Positions 30,646-40,755 of a DNA stretch of 64,000 nt are shown piece after piece. The DNA comes from Agromyces salentinus (GTDB taxonomy: Bacteria > Actinomycetota > Actinomycetes > Actinomycetales > Microbacteriaceae). The position numbers were made by a program, and so were the translations under genes. The notes under the pieces are model-generated. The model saw only the letters and a program-made list of their open reading frames with translations. It did no database searches and had not been told where the DNA came from. The stretch covers positions 62,001 to 126,000 of the forward strand of contig NZ_WBIR01000007.1 in NCBI RefSeq assembly GCF_009749395.1, written 5' to 3'. Positions within the stretch are counted from its first letter, which is position 1. Every line of letters starts with the position of its first letter.

Positions 30646-31853
30646 GTGCACGACACCGATCACGTCTCCGACGCCCGCATCGCCGTCCGGGAAGCCAAGC
30701 TCGCCGACGGCCGCGACCTCATCTACTTCGACGACGTCGACACGACGCTGGCTCCTGAGCGTCGCGCCGACGAGCGCGTCCTCGACCCCCGGCCGGCGAA
30801 CGCGCACATGCGCCAGGATCCGCTCACCGGCGAGTGGATCTCGATCGCCGCCGCGCGCCAGAACCGCGTGTTCCTGCCGCCGGCGCACCTCGACCCGCTC
30901 GCCCCGCAGACGGTGGACAACCCGTCGGAGATCCCGAGCGTCTACGACGTCGCCGTGTTCGAGAACCGCTCGCCGTCCTTCGGCCCCGAGCTCGCCGATC
31001 CCGATGCCTCGAGCGCCGAGACGCTCGCCGACCTGCGCCGCATCGGCCTGGAGCGCACGCGCAGCTCGGTCGGGCGATGCGAGGTCGTCTGCTTCAGCCC
31101 CGCCCACGAGGGGTCCTTCGGATCGCTCACCCGTTCGCGTGCACGCACCGTCATCGAGGCATGGGCGCACCGCACGGCGGCCCTCTCGGCACTGCCCGGG
31201 GTCGAGGAGGTCTTCCCGTTCGAGAACCGGGGGCGCGAGATCGGCGTCACCCTGCCGCATCCGCACGGGCAGATCTACTCCTACCCCTACGTGACCCCGC
31301 GCACCGAACGACTGCTGGCGGCCATCGACGACTACGGCCCCACCCTCATGGCCGACATCCTCGACCGTGAGCGAAACGGTCCGCGCGTGCTGCTCTCTGG
31401 CGAGCACTGGACCGCGTTCGTGCCGTTCGCGGCGCGCTGGCCCATCGAGATCCACCTGCTGCCGCACCGGCACGTGCCCGACTTCGCCGCGACCACCCTC
31501 GCCGAGCGCGACGAGCTCGCGGGCCTCTACCTGCAGCTCCTCCAGGGCGTCGACCGGCTCTACGACACCCCCACGCCCTACATCGCCGCGTGGCACCAGG
31601 CCCCGGTGCACGAGCACCGCGACGACGTGCGCCTGATGCTCCAGCTCACGAGCCCGCGCCGGGCCGCGGACAAGCTCAAGTACCTCGCCGGGTCCGAGGC
31701 GGCCAAGGGCGCCTGGATCGGCGACGTCACGCCCGAGGCCGCGGCCGAGGCGCTGCGCCGCGCCATCCACGCGACGGATGCCGCGGCCGACGCCCCGGCG
31801 CCCGCCACCGCCACCGCCACCGCCACCGCCACCGCCACCGAAGGAACCCGAGC

Positions 31854-31857
<4 letters not shown>
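30646..31857 (+). CDS. galT: Galactose-1-phosphate uridylyltransferase
   Basis: 403 residues. The enzyme exchanges UMP between UDP-glucose and galactose 1-phosphate in the Leloir pathway. The HxH catalytic motif is in LPHPHGQIYSYPY (His205 and the nucleophile His207). Other conserved parts are RQDPLTGEWISIAAAR and HLLPHRHVPDF. The GTG at 30646 lies six bases after TAGGGT, so translation is probably leaderless. The C-terminal tail encodes an unusual Ala-Thr repeat from GCCACC units (31804-31839). The stop overlaps the galK ATG. No galE is present in the window. Confidence 0.95.
31804..31839 (+). repeat. GCCACC tandem repeat in the 3' end of galT
   Basis: Six perfect copies of GCCACC encode alternating Ala-Thr in the last residues of GalT. 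The repeat lies after the catalytic fold, just before the galK start, and slippage would add or remove Ala-Thr pairs without a frameshift. Confidence 0.9.
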
Positions 31858-33020
<1,163 letters not shown>

Positions 33021-33124
33021 GCGCGAGGCGCGATCCGCCTGCCGACGGTGGCCGCGTGCTGGTTCCCGCACGTGGCGGGCGAGCCCGGCGGCGCGGACGT
33101 CACGGCCGCGGATCAGGACGCGGA

Positions 33125-33697
33125 TCAGGACGCCCGATGCCACTCCTCGGCCAGGATCGCGTAGGTGAAGCCGTCGATCCAGCCGAGCTCCTCGTGCCAC
33201 GAGTCCCGGATGCCGTGCTGCTCGCGCCGCATGCCGACCCGCTCCATGACCCGCCAGGAGGCCGCGTTGTCGGCGAAGCATCCAGCGGTGACCCGGTGCA
33301 GGCCCAGCTCGGTGAAGGCGAGGCCGAGGAGGGCGCGGGCGATGTCCGTCGCGTAGCCCCTGCCGGCGTGGGCCGGATCGATGAGGTAGCCGAGCGTCGC
33401 CTCGGAGCCGCGCCAGGCGTCGCCCTGGAACTGGCCCATTCCGTCCTGCACGTGCAGCGATCCCGTGCCCACCACCGTCCCGTCGATCACGGCGACGGCC
33501 GTGTGCTGGGCCGGGTCCTCGACGGAGTCGAGCCACGCCGTCGTGAACGCCTCGGGGTCGACCGTGGTCCTGAGCAGCCAGCGCGTGACCTCCGGCCGGT
33601 TGCGCCAAGTCAGGACCTGCTCCAGCGCGGCCCGGGTCGGCGTGCGCAGCTCGAGCGGTCCGGCCGGTCGCGGCCACGCGACATCCGGGCTGGTCAT
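33125..33697 (-). CDS. GNAT acetyltransferase (RimJ/RimL type)
   Basis: 190 residues. The acetyl-CoA pyrophosphate loop is in GYLIDPAHAGRGYATDIARAL (R/Q-x-x-G-x-G/A type), followed by LGLHRVTAGCFADNAASWRVMERVGM, the typical RimJ-like segment. These enzymes acetylate N-terminal amines of proteins, or small molecules; the substrate here is open. The start overlaps the stop of the YbaK-like gene by four bases, so the two are co-transcribed. It converges on galK; the 104 bases between contain a short duplication of GCGGATCAGGAC. Confidence 0.85.
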   Translation of the reverse strand: MTSPDVAWPRPAGPLELRTPTRAALEQVLTWRNRPEVTRWLLRTTVDPEAFTTAWLDSVEDPAQHTAVAVIDGTVVGTGSLHVQDGMGQFQGDAWRGSEATLGYLIDPAHAGRGYATDIARALLGLAFTELGLHRVTAGCFADNAASWRVMERVGMRREQHGIRDSWHEELGWIDGFTYAILAEEWHRAS

Positions 33698-34290
33698 CCC
33701 GTCGGCTCCCGCGTGGGGTCGACCGTCGGCTCAACCGTGGGTTCGACCGGCGGCTGGACCGGATGCGGCGTGCCGCCCGTGATGCGCACGAGTTCGTCGA
33801 ACGTGGTCGGGAAGACGGTCTTCGCGTGGCCGGCCGCGGCCCACACCTCGTCGTAGCCCGCGAGGTCGACGTCCACGAACGTGCGAACGCGCGTCGGGTG
33901 GCCCACGGGTGCGACGCCGCCGATTACCTGACCGGTGGCGGCCTTGACGGTGTCCTTCGACGCCCGCCCGATGCGCCCGCCGAGACGGTCGCCGAGCCAC
34001 TCGGTGTCGACCCGGTGCGCCCCGGAGGTCAGGACGAGGATGGGTTCGCCGTCGAGCGTGAACACGAGCGAGTTCGCGATCTGGCCGACCTGGACCCCGA
34101 GCGCGTCGGCGGCCAGCTGCGCGGTCGTGACGGCGTCGTCGAACCACACCACGCGCGGCTCCACGCCCTGCGCGGTGAGCGCGCCCATCACGGCGTCGAC
34201 GGCGGGATGCGTGGGCACCGACGAGGCGGCGGGCACGGTGGCGGCGGGCACGGCGGCGGCGGTCTCGACGGGGGTCGCGTCAGTCGGCAT
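33694..34290 (-). CDS. YbaK/EbsC-type aminoacyl-tRNA deacylase
   Basis: 198 residues. The YbaK core spans about residues 28-170, with GVQVGQIANSLVF, the catalytic Lys region RASKDTVKAATGQVIGGVAPVGH and FVDVDLAGYDEVWAAAGH. The family hydrolyses mischarged tRNA, for example Cys-tRNA(Pro). The C-terminus has a Pro-Thr-Val/Glu tail (EPTVEPTVDPTREPTG) and the N-terminus an Ala/Val-rich extension, both outside the fold. A TAGGAT box lies six bases before the ATG (leaderless). It overlaps the acetyltransferase gene and diverges from the carbonic anhydrase gene. Confidence 0.88.
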   Translation of the reverse strand: MPTDATPVETAAAVPAATVPAASSVPTHPAVDAVMGALTAQGVEPRVVWFDDAVTTAQLAADALGVQVGQIANSLVFTLDGEPILVLTSGAHRVDTEWLGDRLGGRIGRASKDTVKAATGQVIGGVAPVGHPTRVRTFVDVDLAGYDEVWAAAGHAKTVFPTTFDELVRITGGTPHPVQPPVEPTVEPTVDPTREPTG

Positions 34291-34347
34291 GCTCCGATCC
34301 TAGGAGCGGGGCGAGCAGGCCGGGCACCTGACGCCTAGGCTGTCGGC

Positions 34348-34884
34348 ATGACTGCCGACCCGTCGTCCCGTGTCCTCACGATCGCGGACGTGCCCGCACC
34401 CGAGGTCGACCCGTCGGCGTTCGTCGCGGCCGGGGCCGTCATCGTCGGCAACGTCCGCCTGGCCGCCGACTCGAGCGTCTGGTACAACGCGGTGCTCCGC
34501 GCCGAGGCCGAGCCGATCGTGCTCGGCGAGCGCTCGAACCTGCAGGACACCGTCGTGTGCCACGTCGACCGCGGCTATCCGCTGACGATCGGCAGCGACG
34601 TCTCGGTCGGCCACGGAGCCGTGCTGCACGGTTGCACCATCGGGGACGGCAGCCTGATCGGCATGAGCGCGACGGTGCTGAACGGGGCCGTCATCGGTGC
34701 CGGGTCGCTCGTGGCCGCGGGCGCGGTCGTCCTCGAGGGCACGGTGGTCCCGCCCGGCTCGCTCGTCGCCGGCGTGCCCGCGAAGGTGCGCCGCGAGCTC
34801 ACGCCCGACGAGCAGGCCTCACTGCACCGGAACGCGCAGGCCTACCTCGGTCACGTCGGCCTGCACACCGCGCCCGTCGACTGA
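34348..34884 (+). CDS. Gamma-class carbonic anhydrase family protein
   Basis: 178 residues, a left-handed beta-helix of hexapeptide repeats. Metal-binding His residues are visible in VCHVDRG and VGHGAVLHGC, and the C-terminus has the typical VAGVPAKVRREL capping helix. Family members hydrate CO2 or act as acyl-/ferripyochelin-binding-like proteins, so activity should not be assumed. TAGGCT six bases before the ATG suggests a leaderless message. The last 66 bases overlap the 3' end of the convergent glycosyltransferase-like gene. Confidence 0.88.
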   Translation: MTADPSSRVLTIADVPAPEVDPSAFVAAGAVIVGNVRLAADSSVWYNAVLRAEAEPIVLGERSNLQDTVVCHVDRGYPLTIGSDVSVGHGAVLHGCTIGDGSLIGMSATVLNGAVIGAGSLVAAGAVVLEGTVVPPGSLVAGVPAKVRRELTPDEQASLHRNAQAYLGHVGLHTAPVD

Positions 34885-36195
34885 CGCCGCGGCCGGCACC
34901 GCGGGCCGCGCCGCGACCCGCTCGGCCCCGCCGACGAGACGGCTCCGGAGCCGTCGCGCCCGGCGCACGACGCCTCTGGCCGGCACCCCGACGCCCCACG
35001 CGAGTGCGCCGAGCATGCTGCGATCGTGCTCGCCGAGCATGCGCCGTCGTTCGAACGCCACGCGCAGGCGCCCGCCCGACAGGTCCCGGCGGCGCACGAG
35101 CGGACGGAGGGGCACGATCTCCCTGGCCTCGGCGAGGGACTCGAGGCGGCGAACCCAGTCGTCGGCCTGCGCGGGATGGAAGTAGTTGTCGGCCAGCCAC
35201 GCGGCATCCGCCGCCCCGAACCGGCCCTCGACGAGCTCACGGGTGGATCCGAGCAGCCCGGAGCCCTCGAAGACCGTGTTGATCATCGCCGGGGAGACGC
35301 CGTAGTCGTCCACGAGCAGGGTCGGCAGGCCCAGCGCGATCGCCTCGAGGGCGGCCGTCGAGCTGACGGTCACGAGGGCTCCCGCGCGCGCGAGCTTCTC
35401 GGCCATCGGGCCGTCCTCGATCACGAGGTTGTCGGGCGGGTCGACCTCGGCCATGAGGTCGGCGTAGTCGAAGGTCTCGGCATGGGTCTGCGCCTCGCCC
35501 CTGCGTGCGCGCACCTTCACGACGACGCGGCGGTCGGGCTGCCGCCGGGCGAGCTCCGCGAGGGCGGCGAGCAGGTGCACGCGGTCCGAACGCTCGGCGG
35601 GCACCTTCGCCTGGGTGGCGAACACGATGTCGGAGCCGCTGGATGCCGCGGGGCCTGCCGCGTCGGCGGACGCGAGGAAGGGCAGGGTCGCCAGCGCGAA
35701 CGTCATGCCGAGCCCGAGCTCGGCCGCGTTCGCCCGGAACTCGCGGACCTCCCGGCGGCTGTGCAGCACGATGAGGTCGGTCTGCTCGCGGTAGATGACG
35801 GCCTTGGGCACCGCGGGGATCGTCAGCCCGGGGAACCCGCTCACGAGCACCGGACGGTCCCGACGCCGTTCGATGCGCGGCGCGACCACCCGCACGAACG
35901 GCCCACGCAACGAGAGCAGCACGGCGTGCGGGTCGAGCACGTCGAGCAGCCCGTCGAGGTCGTCCAGGTGCAGCACGCGCGTGCGCCGCGGCGAGAAGCG
36001 CGTGCCCGCGAGCGCGTGGGCGAGCTGCGTCGGGCTCGGCTGCACCGGGGAGGCGAGCACGACGAGCTCGACGTGCCAGCGGGGTGGCAGCTTCGAGGCG
36101 AGGGCGGCGCCCCACTTCACGTAGGAGTCGGAGTCGGCGATGACGAGCAGGCGCCGGCTCGCGGCATCCGTCGCCCGTGCCCGTTCGAAGTTCAC
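34819..36195 (-). CDS. Glycosyltransferase-like protein of the nonulosonic-acid cassette
   Basis: 458 residues, starting at a GTG (VNFERARATDAASRRLLVIADSD) that overlaps the stop of the neuB-like gene. The sequence looks like a GT-B-fold transferase: an N-terminal nucleotide-fold start (LLVIADSDSYVKWGAALAS) and a C-terminal half with VIEDGPMAEKLARAGALVTVSSTAALEAIALGLPTLLVDDYG, as in capsule and lipid A-type transferases. RefSeq may call this DUF6716, but I am not sure of the number. A role in attaching the CMP-activated sugar is inferred from position. The 3' end overlaps the carbonic anhydrase gene by 66 bases. Confidence 0.72.
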   Translation of the reverse strand: MNFERARATDAASRRLLVIADSDSYVKWGAALASKLPPRWHVELVVLASPVQPSPTQLAHALAGTRFSPRRTRVLHLDDLDGLLDVLDPHAVLLSLRGPFVRVVAPRIERRRDRPVLVSGFPGLTIPAVPKAVIYREQTDLIVLHSRREVREFRANAAELGLGMTFALATLPFLASADAAGPAASSGSDIVFATQAKVPAERSDRVHLLAALAELARRQPDRRVVVKVRARRGEAQTHAETFDYADLMAEVDPPDNLVIEDGPMAEKLARAGALVTVSSTAALEAIALGLPTLLVDDYGVSPAMINTVFEGSGLLGSTRELVEGRFGAADAAWLADNYFHPAQADDWVRRLESLAEAREIVPLRPLVRRRDLSGGRLRVAFERRRMLGEHDRSMLGALAWGVGVPARGVVRRARRLRSRLVGGAERVAARPAVPAAASVDGRGVQADVTEVGLRVPVQ

Positions 36196-37064
36196 GCGGG
36201 CACCCGGCGCAGCTTCGCCCGGGGCGCCTCCTCGCCGGGGAAGACGCGCTTGACCCCGTCGCCCATGGCGTCGCCGATGATCCGGATGTCGCGCACGAGG
36301 TGCTCGAAGCCCTGCGGCTCGAGGGAGGCCGCCTGGTCCGAGCCCCACATGGCGCGGTCGAGCGTGATGTGCCGTTCGACGGCCACCGCCCCGAGCGCGA
36401 CCGCCGCGAGCGAGATCTGCAGCCCGCGCTCGTGGCCCGAGTACCCGATCGGCACGCCCGGGTAGCGCCGGTGCAGCGTGTCGATCATGCGCAGGTTCGC
36501 CTCCTCGACGGGCATCGGGTAGCTCGAGGTGGCGTGCATCAGGACGAGCCGGTCGGTGCCCAGCCGGTCGACGGCCCGGTCGATCTCCTCGATCGTGGAC
36601 ATGCCGGTCGAGAGGATGATCGGCTTGCCGGTCGCGGCGAGCGCGTCGAGCAGGTCGAGGTCGGTGAGCGAGGCCGAGGCGACCTTGTGGGCGACCACGT
36701 CGAGCCGCTCGAGGAACTCGACCGAGGGCACGTCCCACGGGGAGGCGAACCAGTCGACGCCCGCGCGCATCGCGTACGAGGCGATCTCGAGGTACTCGGC
36801 CTCGCCGAACTCGACGCGGTACCGGTAGTCGAGGTACGTCATCGTGCCCCACGGCGTCTCGCGCTCGACGTCGCGCATGTGCTCGGGCGTCGCGATCTCG
36901 GGGGTGCGCTTCTGGAACTTCACGGCCTGGGCGCCGGACTCGACGGCGACGTCGATGAGGCGCTTGGCGATCTCGACGTCGCCGTTGTGGTTCAGGCCGA
37001 TCTCGCCGATGACGTACACGGGCTGACCCGGGCCGATCAGCGAGGTTCCGATGCGTACCGACAT
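36192..37064 (-). CDS. neuB: N-acetylneuraminate synthase-family protein (NeuB/SpsE type)
   Basis: 290 residues, the catalytic barrel only; the C-terminal antifreeze-like (SAF) domain of classical NeuB is missing. Conserved parts: VIGEIGLNHNGDVEIAKRLID, VKFQKRTPE, FASPWDVPSVEFLE, KVASASLTDL, LSTGMSTIEEIDRAV and the metal ligand region GYSGHERGLQ. The family condenses phosphoenolpyruvate with an amino-hexose to make sialic, legionaminic or related nonulosonic acids. The ATG at 37062-37064 is chosen because AAGGAG lies six bases upstream; an ATG at 37079 would overlap the previous stop. It is the middle gene of a three-gene operon. Confidence 0.88.
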   Translation of the reverse strand: MSVRIGTSLIGPGQPVYVIGEIGLNHNGDVEIAKRLIDVAVESGAQAVKFQKRTPEIATPEHMRDVERETPWGTMTYLDYRYRVEFGEAEYLEIASYAMRAGVDWFASPWDVPSVEFLERLDVVAHKVASASLTDLDLLDALAATGKPIILSTGMSTIEEIDRAVDRLGTDRLVLMHATSSYPMPVEEANLRMIDTLHRRYPGVPIGYSGHERGLQISLAAVALGAVAVERHITLDRAMWGSDQAASLEPQGFEHLVRDIRIIGDAMGDGVKRVFPGEEAPRAKLRRVPA

Positions 37065-37075
37065 GTGGTGCTCCT

Positions 37076-38344
37076 TCATCGCGCGGTGGCGGGTTCGCGG
37101 TGCTCTGCCCGCCGGGCGGCGAGTTCGCGTGAGGTGACGATCAGGTCCGCGATCTCGCGCACGGCGCCGTGGCCGCCCGTGCGATCGAGGACGTGCCGGG
37201 CGGCGGCGAGCACGTCGGGCACGGCGTCGCGCACGGCGACCGGCCAGCCCACGAGCTCCAGCGCCGGCAGGTCGTTGCGGTCGTTGCCGACGTAGGCGAT
37301 GCGGTCGAGCCGGATGCCGCGGCTCGACGCCCAGTCGGCGAGCGCCTCGCCCTTCTCCTGGACGCCGTGCAGGCATTCGACGCCGAGCTTCTCGGCGCGG
37401 CGCGCCACGACCGGATCGGCCTCGCGGCTGAGGATCAGCACGGGGAGGCCGGCCGCCCGCAGGCGGGCGACACCGGCACCGTCGGAGCGACTCACGCGCA
37501 CCGACTCCCGACCCAGGGTGTCGACCCAGGCCGTGTCATCCGTGTGCACGCCGTCGAAGTCGGTGACCAGGGCGTCGACGTCGATGACCGGATGCCGCGG
37601 GTCCCCGTCGCGGACGGCGGCGCCGTCGATCGACGGGGCGAGCAGCGCGGCGCGCGCCAGGTCGGCCGCGTCGTCGATCTCGATCGCGTGGTCGGGATGC
37701 ACCTGCGCCATGCCGACCCTGCCGAAGAAGCGGTGCCCGGCCTGCACGAAGCCGTCCGCCCGCATGACGTAGAAGGCGCCCGTCTCGGCGTACTCGGGCT
37801 CGCGGTCCTGGCGGCGCGGGCGCGCGGATGCCTCGTGGTTGACGCCGGCAGCGCCCTCGGGCGTCTCGGCCCAGAGGAAGACGTGGCTCGCCACGGCCGA
37901 GAACACCACGTCCTGCTCGCCGTCGAGCACCCGCTCGACGGCACGGTCGAGCGCCGCATGGTCGATGAACGGGGACGTCGCCTGAACGAACACGAGCACC
38001 TCCGGCCGGACGCCGGTGTGCGCCGCGACGCTGTGCAGTGCGTGCAGCAGCGCGGACTCGGACGTCGCCGTGTCGCCCGACAGGTCGTCGGGGCGCCTGA
38101 CCACGCCCGCGCCGGCGGCCCTGGCCGCGCCCGCGATGCCGTCGTCGTCCGTACTCACGAGGACGGCGTCGATGAACCGGGCGGCGCTCGCGGCGCGCAC
38201 CGCGCGGGTCACGAGCGGAACGCCGCCGACCTCGGCGAGGTTCTTGCCGGGCAGGCCCTTGGAGCCGCCCCGCGCGGGGATCACCGCGATCACCCGCGGG
38301 GCGGGGTGCATGGCTCGGCCGAAGGGCCGCCCGTCTTCGAGCAT
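37076..38344 (-). CDS. neuA: Bifunctional acylneuraminate cytidylyltransferase / KdsC-like HAD phosphatase
   Basis: 422 residues, two enzymes in one chain. The N-terminal half is a CMP-nonulosonate synthetase with AVIPARGGSKGLPGKNLAEVGG, DDGIAGAARAAGA and ATSPFIDHAALDRAV. The C-terminal part (about 250-405) is a HAD phosphatase of KdsC type: DALVTDFDGVHTDD with nucleophile and acid Asp, LILSREADPVVARRAEKLGVECLHGVQEKG and AYVGNDRNDLPAL. It would remove phosphate from the sugar-9-phosphate and activate the sugar with CMP. TAGGTT six bases before the ATG indicates a leaderless start and the operon promoter. No NeuC-type epimerase is nearby. Confidence 0.9.
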   Translation of the reverse strand: MLEDGRPFGRAMHPAPRVIAVIPARGGSKGLPGKNLAEVGGVPLVTRAVRAASAARFIDAVLVSTDDDGIAGAARAAGAGVVRRPDDLSGDTATSESALLHALHSVAAHTGVRPEVLVFVQATSPFIDHAALDRAVERVLDGEQDVVFSAVASHVFLWAETPEGAAGVNHEASARPRRQDREPEYAETGAFYVMRADGFVQAGHRFFGRVGMAQVHPDHAIEIDDAADLARAALLAPSIDGAAVRDGDPRHPVIDVDALVTDFDGVHTDDTAWVDTLGRESVRVSRSDGAGVARLRAAGLPVLILSREADPVVARRAEKLGVECLHGVQEKGEALADWASSRGIRLDRIAYVGNDRNDLPALELVGWPVAVRDAVPDVLAAARHVLDRTGGHGAVREIADLIVTSRELAARRAEHREPATAR

Positions 38345-38509
38345 GCTGCGAACCTATGGGCGGGCCGTGGCCGCACCCTTGCCGACGGGTGATCGCCCGG
38401 TGAACGCACGGCGACCGGCAGGCGACGGTCGACACCGCGACCGCCGCCCACGGGAGGCGACGGGCCGTCACCGCGGCGATGGCCCGGACGGCAGCGACCC
38501 GGGACCGAG

Positions 38510-38549
38510 ACGGCGGATGCCGCGAGGCTCGGCCCGCGGCATCCGCCGT
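38510..38549. terminator. Terminator downstream of folD
   Basis: A 15-base stem (38510-38524 with 38535-38549, core GGCGGATGCCGCG) and a ten-base loop, starting about 20 bases beyond the folD stop on the minus strand. It belongs to the GGATGCC/GGCATCC hairpin type used repeatedly in this window. Confidence 0.8.
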
Positions 38550-38568
38550 TCGTGTGCGCTCGACCCGG

Positions 38569-39453
38569 CTAGCTCGCCAGCCGCTGCTCGGCCGCCTTGA
38601 CGACGTTCGCGAGCAGCATCGCGCGGGTCATCGGGCCCACTCCACCGGGGTTCGGCGAGAGGTGGCCGGCAACATCCGCGACCGCGGGGTCGACGTCGCC
38701 GGTGAGACGACCCTCGCCCGTGGCTTCGTCCACCACGCGCGTGATGCCCACGTCGAGCACGGCCGCTCCGGGCTTGACCCAGTCGGGCCTCACGAGGTGC
38801 GCCACGCCCACCGCCGCCACGACGATGTCGGCCCGGCGCACCTCGGCGGCCAGGTCGACCGTGCGCGAGTGCGTGAGCGTCACCGTGGCGTCGAGTCCCT
38901 TGCGGGTGAGCAGCAGTCCGAGCGGACGCCCGACCGTGATGCCTCGGCCGATGACCGCGACATGACGACCTGCGATCGGCACGTCGTAGCGCTGCAGCAT
39001 CTCGACGATGCCCGCCGGGGTGCACGGCAGCGGCGAGGCGAGCTCGCCCGAGACGCCGAGCACGAGCCGCCCGAGGTTGGTCGGGTGCAGTCCGTCGGCA
39101 TCCTTGTCGGGGTCGATGAGCTCGAGCATCGCGTTCTCGTCGTGCCCGGCGGGCAGCGGCAGCTGCACGATGTACCCGGTCACCTCGGATGCCGCGTTCA
39201 GGTCGGCGATCGCGGCGCGCACGTCGGCCGGCGAAGCCGTGGCCGGCAGGTCGACGCGGATCGACTCGATGCCGACCTCCGCGCAGTCGCGGTGCTTGCC
39301 CGCGACGTACGATCGCGAGCCCGGGTCGTCGCCGACGAGCAGGGTGCCGAGGCCGGGCACGACGCCCGCCCCGCGCAGCGCCTGGATGCGCGAGGCGAGC
39401 TCGGACTTCACGGCGGACGCCGTGGCGACCCCGTCGAGCGTGATGGCCGTCAT
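38569..39453 (-). CDS. folD: Methylenetetrahydrofolate dehydrogenase/cyclohydrolase
   Basis: 294 residues, standard length. FolD interconverts 5,10-methylene- and 10-formyl-tetrahydrofolate with NADP. Signatures: [17 protein letters not shown] (catalytic Lys region), [18 protein letters not shown], and the NADP site [16 protein letters not shown] followed by [10 protein letters not shown] and [16 protein letters not shown]. The ATG at 39451-39453 is used; the frame happens to stay open far upstream, which is a shadow of glyA. It lies eight bases after the glyA stop, so the ZTP riboswitch before glyA controls both one-carbon genes. Confidence 0.96.
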   Translation of the reverse strand: MTAITLDGVATASAVKSELASRIQALRGAGVVPGLGTLLVGDDPGSRSYVAGKHRDCAEVGIESIRVDLPATASPADVRAAIADLNAASEVTGYIVQLPLPAGHDENAMLELIDPDKDADGLHPTNLGRLVLGVSGELASPLPCTPAGIVEMLQRYDVPIAGRHVAVIGRGITVGRPLGLLLTRKGLDATVTLTHSRTVDLAAEVRRADIVVAAVGVAHLVRPDWVKPGAAVLDVGITRVVDEATGEGRLTGDVDPAVADVAGHLSPNPGGVGPMTRAMLLANVVKAAEQRLAS

Positions 39454-39461
39454 CGCGGCGC

Positions 39462-40736
39462 CTACTGGGAGAGGCCCGGGTAGAGCGGGAAGGCCGCCGT
39501 GAGGGCCTCGACGCGCGAGCGGAGCTCGGCGACATCCGCCTCGCCCTGGAGTGCGAGCGCGATGACGTCGGCGACCTCGGTGAACTCGGCGTCGCCGAAG
39601 CCGCGGGTCGCGAGCGCCGGCGTGCCGATGCGCAGGCCCGAGGTGACCATCGGCGGGCGCGGGTCGAACGGCACCGAGTTGCGGTTCACGGTGATGAGCG
39701 CCTCGTGAAGGAGGTCTTCGGCCTGCTGGCCGTCGATCTTCGAGTTGCGGAGGTCGGCGAGCACGAGGTGCACGTCGGTGCCGCCCGTGAGCACATCGAT
39801 GCCCGCAGCGCGCGAGTCGTCGGCCGTCAGACGGTCGGCGAGGATCTGGGCGCCCCGGATGGTGCGCTCCTGGCGGTTCTTGAACTCCTCGGACGCCGCG
39901 ATCTTGAACGCCGTCGCCTTGGCCGCGATGACGTGCATGAGCGGGCCGCCCTGCTGGCCGGGGAACACGTTGGAGTTCAGCTTCTTCGCGAGCTCGGTGT
40001 CGCGCGAGACGATGAAGCCCGAGCGGGGGCCGCCGATGGTCTTGTGCACGGTCGAGGAGACGACGTCGGCGTAGGGCACCGGGCTCGGGTGCAGGCCCGC
40101 GGCCACGAGGCCGGCGAAGTGCGCCATGTCGACCCAGAGCTTCGCGCCCACCTCGTCGGCGATCGCGCGGAACGCGGCGAAGTCGAGGTGGCGGGGGTAC
40201 GCCGACCAGCCGGCGATGATGACCTGTGGGCGGTGCTCGAGGGCCTTGTCGCGCACGACGTCCATGTCGACGAGGAAGGTCTCGGGGTTCACGCCGTAGG
40301 AGACGGCGTTGTAGAGCTTGCCCGAGAAGTTGAGCTTCATGCCGTGCGTGAGGTGACCGCCGTGCGCGAGCTCGAGGCCGAGGATCGTGTCGCCGGGCGT
40401 CGCGATCGCGGAGAGCACCGCAGCGTTGGCGGTGGCGCCCGAGTGCGGCTGCACGTTGGCGTACTCGGCGCCGAAGAGGCTCTTCGCACGCTCGATGGCG
40501 AGCGACTCGGCCACGTCGACGTACTCGCAGCCGCCGTAGTAGCGGCGGCCGGGGTAGCCCTCGGCGTACTTGTTGGTGAGCACCGACCCCTGCGACTGCA
40601 GCACCGAGACGGGAACGAAGTTCTCGCTCGCGATCATCTCGAGGTAGTCGCGCTGGCGACCGAGCTCGAGCTCGAGCACCTCGGCGATCTCGGGATCGAC
40701 CTCGGACAGGGGGGCGTTGAAAACGGACTCGGCCAA
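39462..40736 (-). CDS. glyA: Serine hydroxymethyltransferase
   Basis: 424 residues. PLP enzyme that converts serine and tetrahydrofolate to glycine and methylene-tetrahydrofolate. The PLP Lys is Lys232 in [14 protein letters not shown]. Other family segments are [36 protein letters not shown] and [18 protein letters not shown]. The start is a TTG (40734-40736), chosen because AAGGAG lies seven bases upstream and the N-terminus [17 protein letters not shown] fits the family. The rare start plus a riboswitch leader suggests limited, regulated translation. Followed closely by folD. Confidence 0.97.
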   Translation of the reverse strand: MAESVFNAPLSEVDPEIAEVLELELGRQRDYLEMIASENFVPVSVLQSQGSVLTNKYAEGYPGRRYYGGCEYVDVAESLAIERAKSLFGAEYANVQPHSGATANAAVLSAIATPGDTILGLELAHGGHLTHGMKLNFSGKLYNAVSYGVNPETFLVDMDVVRDKALEHRPQVIIAGWSAYPRHLDFAAFRAIADEVGAKLWVDMAHFAGLVAAGLHPSPVPYADVVSSTVHKTIGGPRSGFIVSRDTELAKKLNSNVFPGQQGGPLMHVIAAKATAFKIAASEEFKNRQERTIRGAQILADRLTADDSRAAGIDVLTGGTDVHLVLADLRNSKIDGQQAEDLLHEALITVNRNSVPFDPRPPMVTSGLRIGTPALATRGFGDAEFTEVADVIALALQGEADVAELRSRVEALTAAFPLYPGLSQ

Positions 40737-40755
40737 GACTGGCTCCTTCAGTGAC

